Positions 47,801-54,996 of a DNA stretch of 64,000 bases are shown piece after piece. Position numbers and translations under genes: made by a program. The stretch is from the NCBI RefSeq assembly GCF_007743815.1, contig NZ_CP036265.1, forward strand, positions 832,501-896,500, given 5' to 3'. This DNA is from Alienimonas californiensis (GTDB lineage: Bacteria; Planctomycetota; Planctomycetia; Planctomycetales; Planctomycetaceae). Positions within the stretch are counted from its first letter, which is position 1, and each line of letters begins with the position of its first letter. The notes beneath the pieces are model-generated. The model had not been told where the DNA came from and made no database searches. It saw nothing but the letters and a program-made list of their open reading frames with translations.

Positions 47801-50021
47801 TGTAATCGACGTCCAACAGCCCGCACTGCTCAAGGTTGGGCGACGTGATCCGCCACCCACGTTCGAGATCGCGGTATAGGTAATAGGATAATACCGACCG
47901 CAACGCTCGGCGGGTCTCATCAAGAGCCGCTCCGCGAAGTTCCGGGTCGTTAGAGTAGAACTCTAGAGCCAAGTCCATCGCGGCTTCGACGTGGTGCACC
48001 AATTCGTCGTAGCGAATCCCCTGACCACCGATTCGCGACATCGCTCGCAAAAGAGCAGAACGAACCAGTGAGACTTCAACAAAGTCGTTGAAGTGACCTG
48101 CTTGCAACGATGCATCCTGCCGATTGTCTGTAAAACTCAGCAGCTTGCGAGCTTCCCGACGATCGCGAAGTTCCGGGTCGGACTTAATCTTCAGAATCGT
48201 GGAAAGTGCCAGAACCGATGTTGCCGTACTTCGACCGTCAGTTCCAATCGTGGCCAGCTTGCCAATATCCGAGCGTTGCCTGGCGTTGTGAGCCACCTGG
48301 CAGAGCGGGTTCAAGCAAAAGCGGAATGGTGCCGGAACAAAAGCCGCTGCGATCCCCTCGGTGCCGATCACACCGGCAGGAGTTACGCGGATCGGTTCTG
48401 GCAACGGAACTCTCCGCTTGACCCTGACGGATCCTCGATGCTCTTCAAGCCAGTCTTCCGGGACGCGACTGAGGACGGCATCTTCGTCCTCGGTCCAGGA
48501 GTGTCGTTCAGAAACGTAAAGGTACCCTGACTCGTAGCCGTCGGCCTTGTTGACGGCGAAATCTTCGCGGCGTTTGATAAAACCATCTCGCGTTCGATCG
48601 ACACGGTAGTACTCCTGGCCGCAACTACGGCAGAATACCAACGGGTACAGCAACTTGGAGCGGTCACCGGGAACGAACTTCTGGCCGCGGAGATGAATCA
48701 CGCGATCTGCCGGTTCTTCCAGAGAAGCCCAAGCTGTATCTCCGCGGGTAATAAACTGGTGCAACCGAAACGCGAAGAAGGGAAAGTGCGTCTCGGGATG
48801 ACGGATCCTGCTTCCCGCTTCCAGCCATTTCCGAATCGCGAGCGTTGCATCTTCGACATCGCAGCCAACCAGATCCGCCAGCTCCCGGGCTGCACCATTG
48901 TCGCCGGTAATTGGTGAAGGAATCTGCCTGACCTGCTTCCCTGTTTCGTCTTCCAAACGAATTCCAAAACGCCGTTCTATCCAGGCCGCCAGCGGGTCGC
49001 TCGCGAAATTCTCGAACTCCTCCGCAGGTTCAACCTGGCCGTCGACGATATTTCGCAGCTTGTTGCGAACGTTCTCAGAATCGAAGTCCTGGTTGGATGC
49101 ATTGGGCCGTAACGTCTCGCCGATGACGTCCTGCTCCTGGATCTCCTGCCCAAAGATCCGTGTTGCGACCTGTGCGACGAGTCGCGTCTGCTCGACCGTG
49201 GTGCCTTCAGTCGCCATCGTGGCCGACGTACCCACACAAAGCAGATCCTCACTGTCGAACGCTTCCCGACAGCGGCGAATCAGCATGGCGACGTCCGCCC
49301 CCTGACGCCCCCGGTAGGTGTGAAGCTCATCGAACACGAGGAACTTGAGTCCCTGAGCCTGCTCCACCATTTGCCGCTCGTCGATGCGTGTGAGCATCAA
49401 TTCCAGCATGACGTAGTTGGTCAGCAAGATGTCGGGCGGGTTCTTGCGAATCTTCTCGCGGGTCTCTTCGTTATCCTGGCCGGTATAGCGGTGATAGCTG
49501 ACGAGAGGCTCGTCTTTGCCAAATCCACGGTTCAAGAACTTGTCGAGTTCTTCCTGTTGGCTGTTGGCCAAGGCATTCATCGGATAAACGACGATCGCCT
49601 GGATCCCCCGCCCTGTTCCCCGTTTCAGGACATGATCGACGATCGGAATCATATAGGCCAGGCTCTTTCCCGATCCGGTTCCCGTAGTCAACACATACGG
49701 TCGGTTCTGACGAGCGATTTCGATCGCTCGATCTTGATGCTGATGCAACCTTAGACCGCGTCCCAGATCATTCGCGTGAGACTTTGCCCGGAAAATTCGC
49801 GAGCAGTCCTCGTGCAAAATCTTCTCCTCAGCCATCTGGTCGACGGATCTCCCCGGCTCGAACGCGGGATTCAGTTGAAGCAACGGTTCGGGCCAGAGCA
49901 GGCCTTGCTGTAATTCCTGCTCAACACGAGTGCGAACTCGCTCGTCCGCGATCCTCACGAAGCTCTTTGTATAGTTCGCGTAGTCAGAGATGACATGCCG
50001 ATGAAGTTCAAATGCGTCCAT
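44826..50021 (-). CDS. Giant DEAD/DEAH helicase with DUF1998 and C-terminal nuclease-like domain
   Basis: A 1731-aa protein. Residues 90-300 form helicase domain 1 (Walker A TGTGSGKSLAYMIPI near 112-126; motif II FDELHTYRGRQGAD; TSATM). Domain 2 follows after a long insertion (FCSPTMELGVDISQLNVVN; PANYAQRSGRAGRSGQ). A CxxC-x(n)-CxxC zinc pattern occurs in CSSCGYGHM/CSNCMYPL. The DUF1998 (MrfA-type) end is LLFIYESAEGGAGVL and CEAACYDCLLEYGNQPDHNYIDR (about 1575-1597). The last 100 residues (1630-1731) look like a PD-(D/E)xK/DUF559-type nuclease: RPDFFYQDKRTAVYIDGPVHD and IEDRLSSAGIMFIRF. This layout recalls Druantia DruE or a fusion of DISARM DrmA and DrmB. First large gene of the operon. Confidence 0.88.
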   Translation of the reverse strand: MDAFELHRHVISDYANYTKSFVRIADERVRTRVEQELQQGLLWPEPLLQLNPAFEPGRSVDQMAEEKILHEDCSRIFRAKSHANDLGRGLRLHQHQDRAIEIARQNRPYVLTTGTGSGKSLAYMIPIVDHVLKRGTGRGIQAIVVYPMNALANSQQEELDKFLNRGFGKDEPLVSYHRYTGQDNEETREKIRKNPPDILLTNYVMLELMLTRIDERQMVEQAQGLKFLVFDELHTYRGRQGADVAMLIRRCREAFDSEDLLCVGTSATMATEGTTVEQTRLVAQVATRIFGQEIQEQDVIGETLRPNASNQDFDSENVRNKLRNIVDGQVEPAEEFENFASDPLAAWIERRFGIRLEDETGKQVRQIPSPITGDNGAARELADLVGCDVEDATLAIRKWLEAGSRIRHPETHFPFFAFRLHQFITRGDTAWASLEEPADRVIHLRGQKFVPGDRSKLLYPLVFCRSCGQEYYRVDRTRDGFIKRREDFAVNKADGYESGYLYVSERHSWTEDEDAVLSRVPEDWLEEHRGSVRVKRRVPLPEPIRVTPAGVIGTEGIAAAFVPAPFRFCLNPLCQVAHNARQRSDIGKLATIGTDGRSTATSVLALSTILKIKSDPELRDRREARKLLSFTDNRQDASLQAGHFNDFVEVSLVRSALLRAMSRIGGQGIRYDELVHHVEAAMDLALEFYSNDPELRGAALDETRRALRSVLSYYLYRDLERGWRITSPNLEQCGLLDVDYISIDELAADDQFWNGPLKNAHTKANESAHRALVTASPRQREHVIRVLLDHLRRSLILKEDALTASYQERISEQSRQRLCDPWTIEDSRDMVTAGIAWPRSRGTDRDSADVFLSPQSNFGLFLRRPDVLPVPLNTEDTRAVIEDLFKRLRPWGLIEEVRSPIAGSMVCGYQLPSSVMLWKAGEGKEPAVDHLRTTQASAAEDQTNQYFIELYKSFAAQGTGLEAREHTAQVPSEIREEREQRFRAGELDILFCSPTMELGVDISQLNVVNMRNVPPTPANYAQRSGRAGRSGQAAFVYTYCSGYSPHDQYYFRRPERMVAGSVAAPRVDLHNQDLIKSHVHAIWLTTAGLKLGKTLSDVLVVSEEELSLSVKDDIREKLEDASIRGKALVRAQSLIRSIGQELLNAHWYRETWLEDVLRRVPQEFDAACERWRSLYRAAVQQRILQNKIIGDHTRSQIDRDRAKRLRGQAEDQINLLADSQSALEGDFYSYRYFASEGFLPGYNFPRLPLSAFIPARRGRRGRNEFLSRPRFLAISEFGPRAVVYHEGARYRVNKVSLAFDENTHELTEYVLKMCSSCGYGHMVTSGPGPDTCSNCMYPLRPVDEIRSMVRLQNVSVKRSDQITSDEEERQRVGYEIQTTYRFSEVAGTIDVRKAEVTLDGHLLATMRYGDAAQIWRINLGWRRRSNPNDQGFHLDVERGYWATNKDADEADREDPLSKRVRKVVPYVEDHRNVLTIKFAQQHELNVMASIQAALKQAIQQEYQLEPGELAAQALPTNEDRQLLFIYESAEGGAGVLRQLVEDPSAMARVARAASVICHFDPETGEDRSSDDGIECEAACYDCLLEYGNQPDHNYIDRSLIKDLLISLSSSRTESSSNSSSRVDHLDEMMRQCDTELERKWLQLVYDSNRALPTHAQHLIDSCVTRPDFFYQDKRTAVYIDGPVHDQDDTATDDRQIEDRLSSAGIMFIRFHHSEDWNAKLNDFPDIFGAGG

Positions 50022-50126
50022 GGTGCCTGCCGAAGTCGATTATGTTCACAAGTGTTTCAGCTGCTCTCTCAAGCGAGCTGTCGGGGCAGCCACGCCTGCT
50101 CCTAGAGCTCACGGTCTTTATTCAGC

Positions 50127-50322
50127 TCAACGTAGTTTCGGCTCCGCCGAGTCAAGCAATTTCTGCAGATCCTTCCGCCCGAAGAACCGGCATTTATTCG
50201 CCGGACCAAACCGGACCTACCCTTTCCCCCTGCTTAATCCAAATTCGCAGCGTGTTCTGCGAGACGCCCAGGAACTCCTCCGTCTTAGTCATCAACAGGC
50301 AATCGCTTGACATCTCGCTCAT
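50127..50322 (-). pseudogene. Frameshifted MerR/excisionase-like HTH gene
   Basis: On the minus strand an ATG at 50322 (or 50313) opens MSEMSSDCLLMTKTEEFL, then GVSQNTLRIWIKQG, a helix-turn-helix of the excisionase/MerR type. The frame stops at 50194. Shifting by one base near 50197 restores the expected wing and tail (NKCRFFGRKDLQKLLDSAEPKLR, ending at 50127). Read together they make a normal HTH protein of about 65 residues, so this is a real gene with one frameshift, or one needing frameshifting. It is 105 bp upstream of the giant helicase and in line with it, the usual place for a defence-operon regulator. Confidence 0.65.
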
Positions 50323-50459
50323 CTCTTTACCTGCATATCGCAGTGAGACTGCCATGGTTGCTATCCGCCAATGAGTAACGAGGTCTGCATGAGAATGCAG
50401 CAGGGCTGTGTCTCAAGAACTCTACCTGGGTAGCACCGCTTTTCTCAAGGAGCGAAGCG

Positions 50460-50771
50460 GTGAGGAGGTTCAAACCGACGGACGGCCAGTGGGGTTTGGT
50501 GAGGGAGGCATTGCCGGAGAACGGCTGGCGAGGAGGGCAGCTGCGGGAGGTCCCTGAGCGGTGCGGGACGTGGAAGAGCGCCCATGGCCGCTTCGACCGC
50601 CGGGCGAAGGGCGGCGCGCTGCTGAAGATCCTTGGATCTCTGCGGCTGAAGCTCCACCATCGCGGGCGGATCGACTCCGACCTGTGGTGCTTCGACACCA
50701 CGGTCGTACGGGCCTCGGGAACGGCCGCGAGCACCGAGCGGGGAACAGCCGACGGGCGAAGCGACAGCTGA
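50460..50771 (+). pseudogene. IS5-type transposase remnant
   Basis: The frame begins MRRFKPTDGQWGLVREALPENG, the N-terminus of IS5-family (DUF4096-type) transposases, then jumps directly to PERCGTWKSAHGRFDRRAKGGALLKIL, omitting about 25-30 residues. It continues to IDSDLWCFDTTVVRASG with the first catalytic Asp, and ends prematurely. It is thus internally deleted and truncated. A hairpin-like ACCGCTTTTCTCAAGGAGCGAAGCGGT foldback just before the start (about 50430-50460) may be part of its end. It marks the right border of the low-GC segment. Confidence 0.75.
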
Positions 50772-51119
50772 CCCGACTAATCACGCCGGGCGGCATGGCT
50801 CACGCCGGCCGAGTCGCTCCCTTCATGGGGTGAAGACGGGAATGCCGTCCCACGTTACAGGCTGTCCTTCCGGCACGAAGGCCTCGGCGTTCCTACGATC
50901 CTGCGATCGGGTAACCGGGTTGGCAGGCCTCGCCCGCAAGATGCTTAGCTCGGTCGCCGCGGCGACTCCGAAGAGACCTGAAATCCACAGCCACCGCGTG
51001 CATGCGTCGCCGGCCCCAAGCTAACAGGGGCCCGCCCCTAAACAGCACCGCGATCCGCGGCACTGTCAGGCGAACCCGCCGGTCTTACCCGCCGGCCCAT
51101 TCCCCAGTCGGAAGACGCC
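50772..51119. other. Gap after IS5 remnant
   Basis: About 350 bp in which base composition returns from mixed to GC-rich. No gene is convincing. Short plus-strand frames exist but show no family pattern and no codon bias. The last 60 bp probably hold the promoter and start region of the small membrane protein at 51120. Confidence 0.35.
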
Positions 51120-51434
51120 ATGCCCGACCCGCCGCCCTTCGCGGCCCTGCTCGCCGCCGCCGCGAACGCCGCCGATCCCGCCGCCGCCCCGCCAACCTCC
51201 GGCCCGTGGGCGAACGACCTGTTCCCCGCCGTCCTGCTGCTCGCCCTCGGGGCGGCGTTGGTCGCGCTGGGGGCGTGGATCGTCAAGCCCCCGCCCCGCC
51301 CGCCGCAGCCGCCTGACAGGCCGACGCGAAGCCGCGGCGGTCGCCGCCGCAACCGCGGCCAGCCGCTTGGCCCGAACTCGCAGTACGCCAGCCCCCCGCC
51401 CGATCCGATCCGCCGCCCGCTCCGCTGGCCGTGA
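51120..51434 (+). CDS. Small single-pass membrane protein
   Basis: A 104-aa protein from an ATG at 51120. The N-terminus is Ala/Pro-rich, one membrane segment follows (DLFPAVLLLALGAALVALGAWIV, about residues 34-56), then a basic Pro/Arg-rich cytoplasmic-type tail (KPPPRPPQPPDRPTRSRGGRRRNRG). Third-position GC is high, as in the host-like genes of the island. No family is recognised. It precedes the sigma-like gene by 205 bp on the same strand. Confidence 0.5.
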   Translation: MPDPPPFAALLAAAANAADPAAAPPTSGPWANDLFPAVLLLALGAALVALGAWIVKPPPRPPQPPDRPTRSRGGRRRNRGQPLGPNSQYASPPPDPIRRPLRWP

Positions 51435-51638
51435 GGCCGGAGGCTTTCGATTCGCCCTGAGCGAACGCCCCCGTCTCCTCCCGCGCGAGTGCCCCCGTCT
51501 CTGTCTCGGTCGTCCCCGTCAGCGGGGGGACCGAGACACCCGCCCGCGAGTGCGGGCGATCTTCTTCTTCCCCCGCGCCCAGCCGCCCCGGCCGGCGTGC
51601 GGCGGGGGCGGCGCGTGCCCTCATCAGGAGCCCCGCCG

Positions 51639-52310
51639 ATGCCGACCGCACTTGCCGTTCAGTCCGTTCACCGACCTGTTCAAGAAACGTTCCGGCGCGA
51701 CCAAGTCTCGCCCGCCTGGCACGCTGAGCTGGTCCGCTCGCTGCCCGCGGTGCGGGGGCGGGCGGGGAAGTCCTTCCGCCGCCTATCCCCTGCCGACCGC
51801 GAGGAGGCGGTGGCCGACGTTACCGCCGGGGTGGCCTGCGCCCTCGCCCGTCTCCACGACCGCGGCCGGTACCGGCCGTGGTACCTGCCGGCGGCCACCG
51901 CGTTCGCCGTCCGCCGCCATCGCTCCGGCTGTCGTGTTGGAACCCCCGACAACCGCCGCGACGCCCTTAGCCCCGTCCCGCGACGGGAGTGCCGAGTGCA
52001 GTCCGACGGCCACACCGCCCTCGCCTCGGCCGAAGACCGCTGGGGCGCCGACCCGGCAGAGCGGGCCGCGCTGCGGGTCGACTTCGCCGCTTGGCGGGAC
52101 ACGCTGGGCGGGCGGGACCGCACGCTGGTGGACCTTCTCGGCCTGGGCCACCGCCCCTCGGAGGTCGCCGACCGGCTGGGGCTCAGCCGTGGCCGCGTCA
52201 GCCAGCTGCGGGCCGACCTGCGGGCTCGCTGGCACGCCTTCACCGGCGAGGCGGCCCCGGCGGCGGCGTGGCCGCGGTCGATCGCGAAAAGCCGCCGGAC
52301 CGGGGATTGA
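51639..52310 (+). CDS. Sigma-70-like HTH protein
   Basis: A 223-aa protein; the ATG at 51639 has an AGGAG 10 bp upstream, one of the few clear Shine-Dalgarno sites here, which decides the start. It is arranged like a small sigma factor: a helical N-terminal region (FRRLSPADREEAVADVTAGVACALARL), a middle region, and a sigma region 4-type HTH near the C-terminus (TLVDLLGLGHRPSEVADRLGLSRGRVSQLRADLRARWHAF). Region 2 is not clearly recognisable, so promoter recognition is uncertain. It could drive expression of island genes. A terminator follows at 52389. Confidence 0.7.
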   Translation: MPTALAVQSVHRPVQETFRRDQVSPAWHAELVRSLPAVRGRAGKSFRRLSPADREEAVADVTAGVACALARLHDRGRYRPWYLPAATAFAVRRHRSGCRVGTPDNRRDALSPVPRRECRVQSDGHTALASAEDRWGADPAERAALRVDFAAWRDTLGGRDRTLVDLLGLGHRPSEVADRLGLSRGRVSQLRADLRARWHAFTGEAAPAAAWPRSIAKSRRTGD

Positions 52311-52388
52311 TGCGGTCCGCCGAAGGGCCGCACGCCCCGGGTGTTGATAAGGATGAAGGCCCTCCACCAAAGGCCGCGATGAAGGCGA

Positions 52389-52427
52389 TCGGGCCGCCCT
52401 GCGGGGCGGCCCGGCCGTCATTTTTTA
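52389..52427 (+). terminator. Rho-independent terminator of the sigma-like gene
   Basis: GGGCCGCC and GGGCGGCCC form a GC-rich stem (52391-52412) with a short loop, followed after a few bases by TTTTTT at 52421-52426. It lies 80 bp after the stop at 52310. The remaining 52428-52664 interval contains no convincing gene. Confidence 0.75.
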
Positions 52428-52664
52428 GATGCCAGCCAAACGCGTCGGACGTCTGCTCTCGCGGAAGCCGCCAGTGCGGTTCGGCCGTCGGTGTGCACCG
52501 GCCGGAATCGAACCTGAAGAAATCTTGGCGAAGCCGGGAGCGGAGACTGGAAACCCTCAGAGGTAGCTAACGGGCAGACGGACGACGATCGGCGTGAACA
52601 GGTCGGGAAGGTTGCTCGTCCGTTGCAGAAGCACTCGCAAGCCCGACTCCGGTGCGACCCACGG

Positions 52665-53351
52665 CTATCCCCGGCGTCGAATGGCGGCAACAACTTCGGA
52701 ATAGCGGTCGAGATTTCTTGGAGACAACGCGACGTTCCGCGGGTTGGCGAGGCGGCAGACGCGTTCATGCGAACGAAGCTGAGGAACCAGGGACGACCAT
52801 CGTGTGGCAGATCGCATTTGGACGATCAGTTTCCCGCCGCGTATCGCGTCGGCAACGAGATGGGCCGCGTAATCAGACGACTCCGGCAGTCCGTTGGGCG
52901 AAAGCGTTCGCGGAAGGGGTTTGTATTTGCGTGAGTGATAGGGGAAGAGCTCAACGCAAAAGAGGTTCCGCGAGAGCGCCTCGATGCCGCAGTCGTCGAT
53001 CAACCATCGGCACTTCCGTCGCCACCAGCGGGCCCCCGGAGAATCGGCGAAGCCCGGATCGAGGTAGTAGTGCGGTCGATCGCGACGTTCGTGGGCATGG
53101 CTCTGCCGGATGGCGTTCACGAACCCGACGTTCCGATGCCACGAATCGTCGCCGGGCGAGTAGCCGGGATTCAGGCAAAGGGCGTAGACCGCAGCGTCGG
53201 GGTCGCCGAAGAACGGTTCGGGCAACAATTGCGTTTGGACCTGCAGGTCAGGCGAACCGGCGTTTAGCGCGTTAAACCGGCCAATCTGTTCTCGTTCGCC
53301 GTCAAGCAAAAAGGGTTCGGCGTCACGAAGTTTGAGCCAAGGATTGTCCAT
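52665..53351 (-). CDS. Hypothetical protein, possibly uracil-glycosylase-fold
   Basis: A 228-aa protein of moderate GC starting at an ATG at 53351 (MDNPWLKLRDAEPFLLDGE). A longer frame to 53375 would take its first residues from the IS inverted repeat and is rejected. The motif AVYALCLNPGYSPGDD (about residues 60-75) followed by WWRRKCRWLI and a late KLIVQMRSATRW block resembles the layout of uracil-DNA-glycosylase-fold proteins, but the match is weak and I would not assign activity. The IS5/IS1182-type element ends 10 bp upstream of this start, so its own promoter has been displaced. Confidence 0.6.
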   Translation of the reverse strand: MDNPWLKLRDAEPFLLDGEREQIGRFNALNAGSPDLQVQTQLLPEPFFGDPDAAVYALCLNPGYSPGDDSWHRNVGFVNAIRQSHAHERRDRPHYYLDPGFADSPGARWWRRKCRWLIDDCGIEALSRNLFCVELFPYHSRKYKPLPRTLSPNGLPESSDYAAHLVADAIRGGKLIVQMRSATRWSSLVPQLRSHERVCRLANPRNVALSPRNLDRYSEVVAAIRRRG

Positions 53352-53486
53352 TGTTGGTTTAGCAGGCTGCTGCAAAACCGGGTTCCTCGGACGCCGATCC
53401 GATTTATTGGACGCGGTCCGGCGCGGGGGCGGGGCGTTTCCGGTTTGGGCGTCGGTGGTCGGCGACGACGGTCGCTCGAAGTACCG

Positions 53487-54812
53487 TTAAGCCGGCAGCA
53501 GCGTTCGCAGCCGGATCAGGTTGAACGCCGCGGCCGCCGTCTCCATCTGCTGCTTGAGCTTCCACCGTCCCGCGAATCGGCCGCGGGCCAGGCCGCCGAT
53601 CGTCTTCATCCAGCCGAACGGCTCCTCCGCCTTCTTTCTCACCCGCTGGCTGATCGCATACGTCTCGCCCTCCATCCGCGCCAGCATTCTGAGGCGGGCT
53701 GCGTGCGCCGCCCGCTGCGACGGCGGGACCGTGGCGGGATCGCGGGCGGTTCGCCTCGTCGCCACGTGCGGCTCGATCCCCCGCCGTTCCAACTCCAAAC
53801 AGAACGGCCCGCTGTCGTAGCCCCTGTCGGCCCCCAGCGTGCCGGATCGCACGCCGCGGGGGCCGCCGATCCGGACCCGGTCGAGCATCGCCAAAGCGGC
53901 CTCCCGCTCGGCCGTGCCGTTGGCCTCGGTGACTTCCACCGCGACGACCAGTCCGTGACGGTTCTCGCAGAGCGAATGACCCAGGTGGGCCAGCTTCGTC
54001 TCCTGTCCGGCGGCCTTGCGGTACAGCCGGGCCTCGGGATCGGTCGCGCTGCGGTGCGTTCTGTTCGACCGCTTCTGACCGCGGAAGTCGACCAGCGGAT
54101 TGCGGGATTTGAAGCCGCCCCCGCCGGGCCGGTCGCCGCCGGGCCGGTCGCCGCCGGGCCGGTCGCCGCCGGGCCGGTCGCCGCCGGGCCGGTCGCCGCC
54201 GGGCCGGTCGCCGCCGGGCCGGTCGCCGCCGGGCCGGTCGCCGCCGGGCCGGTCGCCGCCGGGCCGGTCGCCGCCGGGCCGGTCGCCGCCGGGCCGGTCG
54301 CCGCCGGAATCCGCGGGGCGTTCGTCGATCGGTCGCAGGCTTTTGATCGAGGCGCAGCTCTCGATCAGCGTGCCGTCGACGGTGAAATGCGCGTCGCTGA
54401 CCAGCCCGGCGTCGACGGCCAATTCCACCACGGCCTCGAAGAACGCAGCGGTCAGCCCGTGCTCGTCCAGGCGGCTTCGGTTGTGCGTGAAGGCGGTGGC
54501 GTCGAAGACCTCCTCGGCCGGGTCCATGTCCAGGAACCAGCGGAACAGCAGATCGGTGTCGATCCGCTCGACCAGTTGCCGCTCGCTGCGAACGGAGTAG
54601 ATCGCCATGAGCAACAGAGCCTTCAGCAACCGTTCGGGCGGCACGCCGGGACGCCCGGTGCGGCTGTAGGCGGCGGCGAAACGTTCGCTCATCCCGGCCA
54701 GGATGCGGTCCACGACCTGCTTGAGGGGCCGCAGCGGGTGGTCAGCCCGGATTCGGCTCTCCAGGTCGATCGAGAAAAACATCTTCGGCTGGCGGTCGGC
54801 TCGTCCACGCAT
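53487..54812 (-). CDS. IS5/IS1182-type DDE transposase with internal repeat array
   Basis: A 441-aa transposase. The N-terminal DUF772-type domain reads RPGVPPERLLKALLLMAIYSVRSERQLVERIDTDLLFRWFLDMDP. Catalytic residues are the Asp in HFTVDGTLIESCAS, the Asp in LGADRGYDSGPF and the Glu in KKAEEPFGWMK. Between the first two lies a linker of 12 tandem GGDRP units encoded by a perfect 15-bp array (54121-54300), far longer than I expect for this family. All three acidic residues are present, so the enzyme may be functional; the array does not break the frame. Confidence 0.9.
   Translation of the reverse strand: MRGRADRQPKMFFSIDLESRIRADHPLRPLKQVVDRILAGMSERFAAAYSRTGRPGVPPERLLKALLLMAIYSVRSERQLVERIDTDLLFRWFLDMDPAEEVFDATAFTHNRSRLDEHGLTAAFFEAVVELAVDAGLVSDAHFTVDGTLIESCASIKSLRPIDERPADSGGDRPGGDRPGGDRPGGDRPGGDRPGGDRPGGDRPGGDRPGGDRPGGDRPGGDRPGGDRPGGGGFKSRNPLVDFRGQKRSNRTHRSATDPEARLYRKAAGQETKLAHLGHSLCENRHGLVVAVEVTEANGTAEREAALAMLDRVRIGGPRGVRSGTLGADRGYDSGPFCLELERRGIEPHVATRRTARDPATVPPSQRAAHAARLRMLARMEGETYAISQRVRKKAEEPFGWMKTIGGLARGRFAGRWKLKQQMETAAAAFNLIRLRTLLPA
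54121..54300. repeat. Twelve perfect 15-bp tandem repeats
   Basis: The unit CCGCCGGGCCGGTCG is repeated 12 times without a single mismatch over 180 bp, encoding GGDRP on the minus strand inside the transposase. Perfect identity implies very recent expansion; the unit length being a multiple of three keeps the frame at any copy number. Confidence 0.97.
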
Positions 54813-54996
54813 CGCATGGCCTCGGCTTGGGGGACAAGAGCCCCCAAGCTAGCGCGGCCAAACCGTCGCCGCGAGCGAGTTTTGCAGCAGCCTGCTAGAC
54901 CTCCCGGTCGGCGGCCGGCTCGCAGCCTCGTAGATTCTGGCAAGCGGCATCCTTCGGATAGCTCGACCTCGCAACTGCTCGACATCGGTGTGGCAT

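Larger units (their letters stand above)
53361..54896. mobile_element. IS5/IS1182-type insertion sequence, complete
   Basis: About 1.54 kb bounded by 18-bp perfect inverted repeats (AGCAGGCTGCTGCAAAAC from 53361; complement ending at 54896). It carries a single transposase gene on the minus strand. No clear target-site duplication could be fixed by eye. The left end lies 10 bp from the start codon of the 52665-53351 gene. Confidence 0.88.

Noticed and set aside
36731..50322. Calling the operon BREX or canonical DISARM
   Set aside because: No pglZ, brxC or brxA/B is present, so not BREX. The drmC PLD protein and separate drmA/drmB genes are missing, so it is not a standard DISARM locus either.
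52493..52514. tRNA-like 3' end on the minus strand (GGTTCGATTCCGGCCGG)
   Set aside because: It has a T-loop-like TTCGATT, but the T-stem does not pair well and no acceptor, anticodon or D-arm can be formed. It could be an old att scar, but this cannot be supported.
54121..54300. Possible CRISPR array
   Set aside because: The 15-bp units are contiguous without spacers and lie in frame inside a transposase gene. No cas genes are present.
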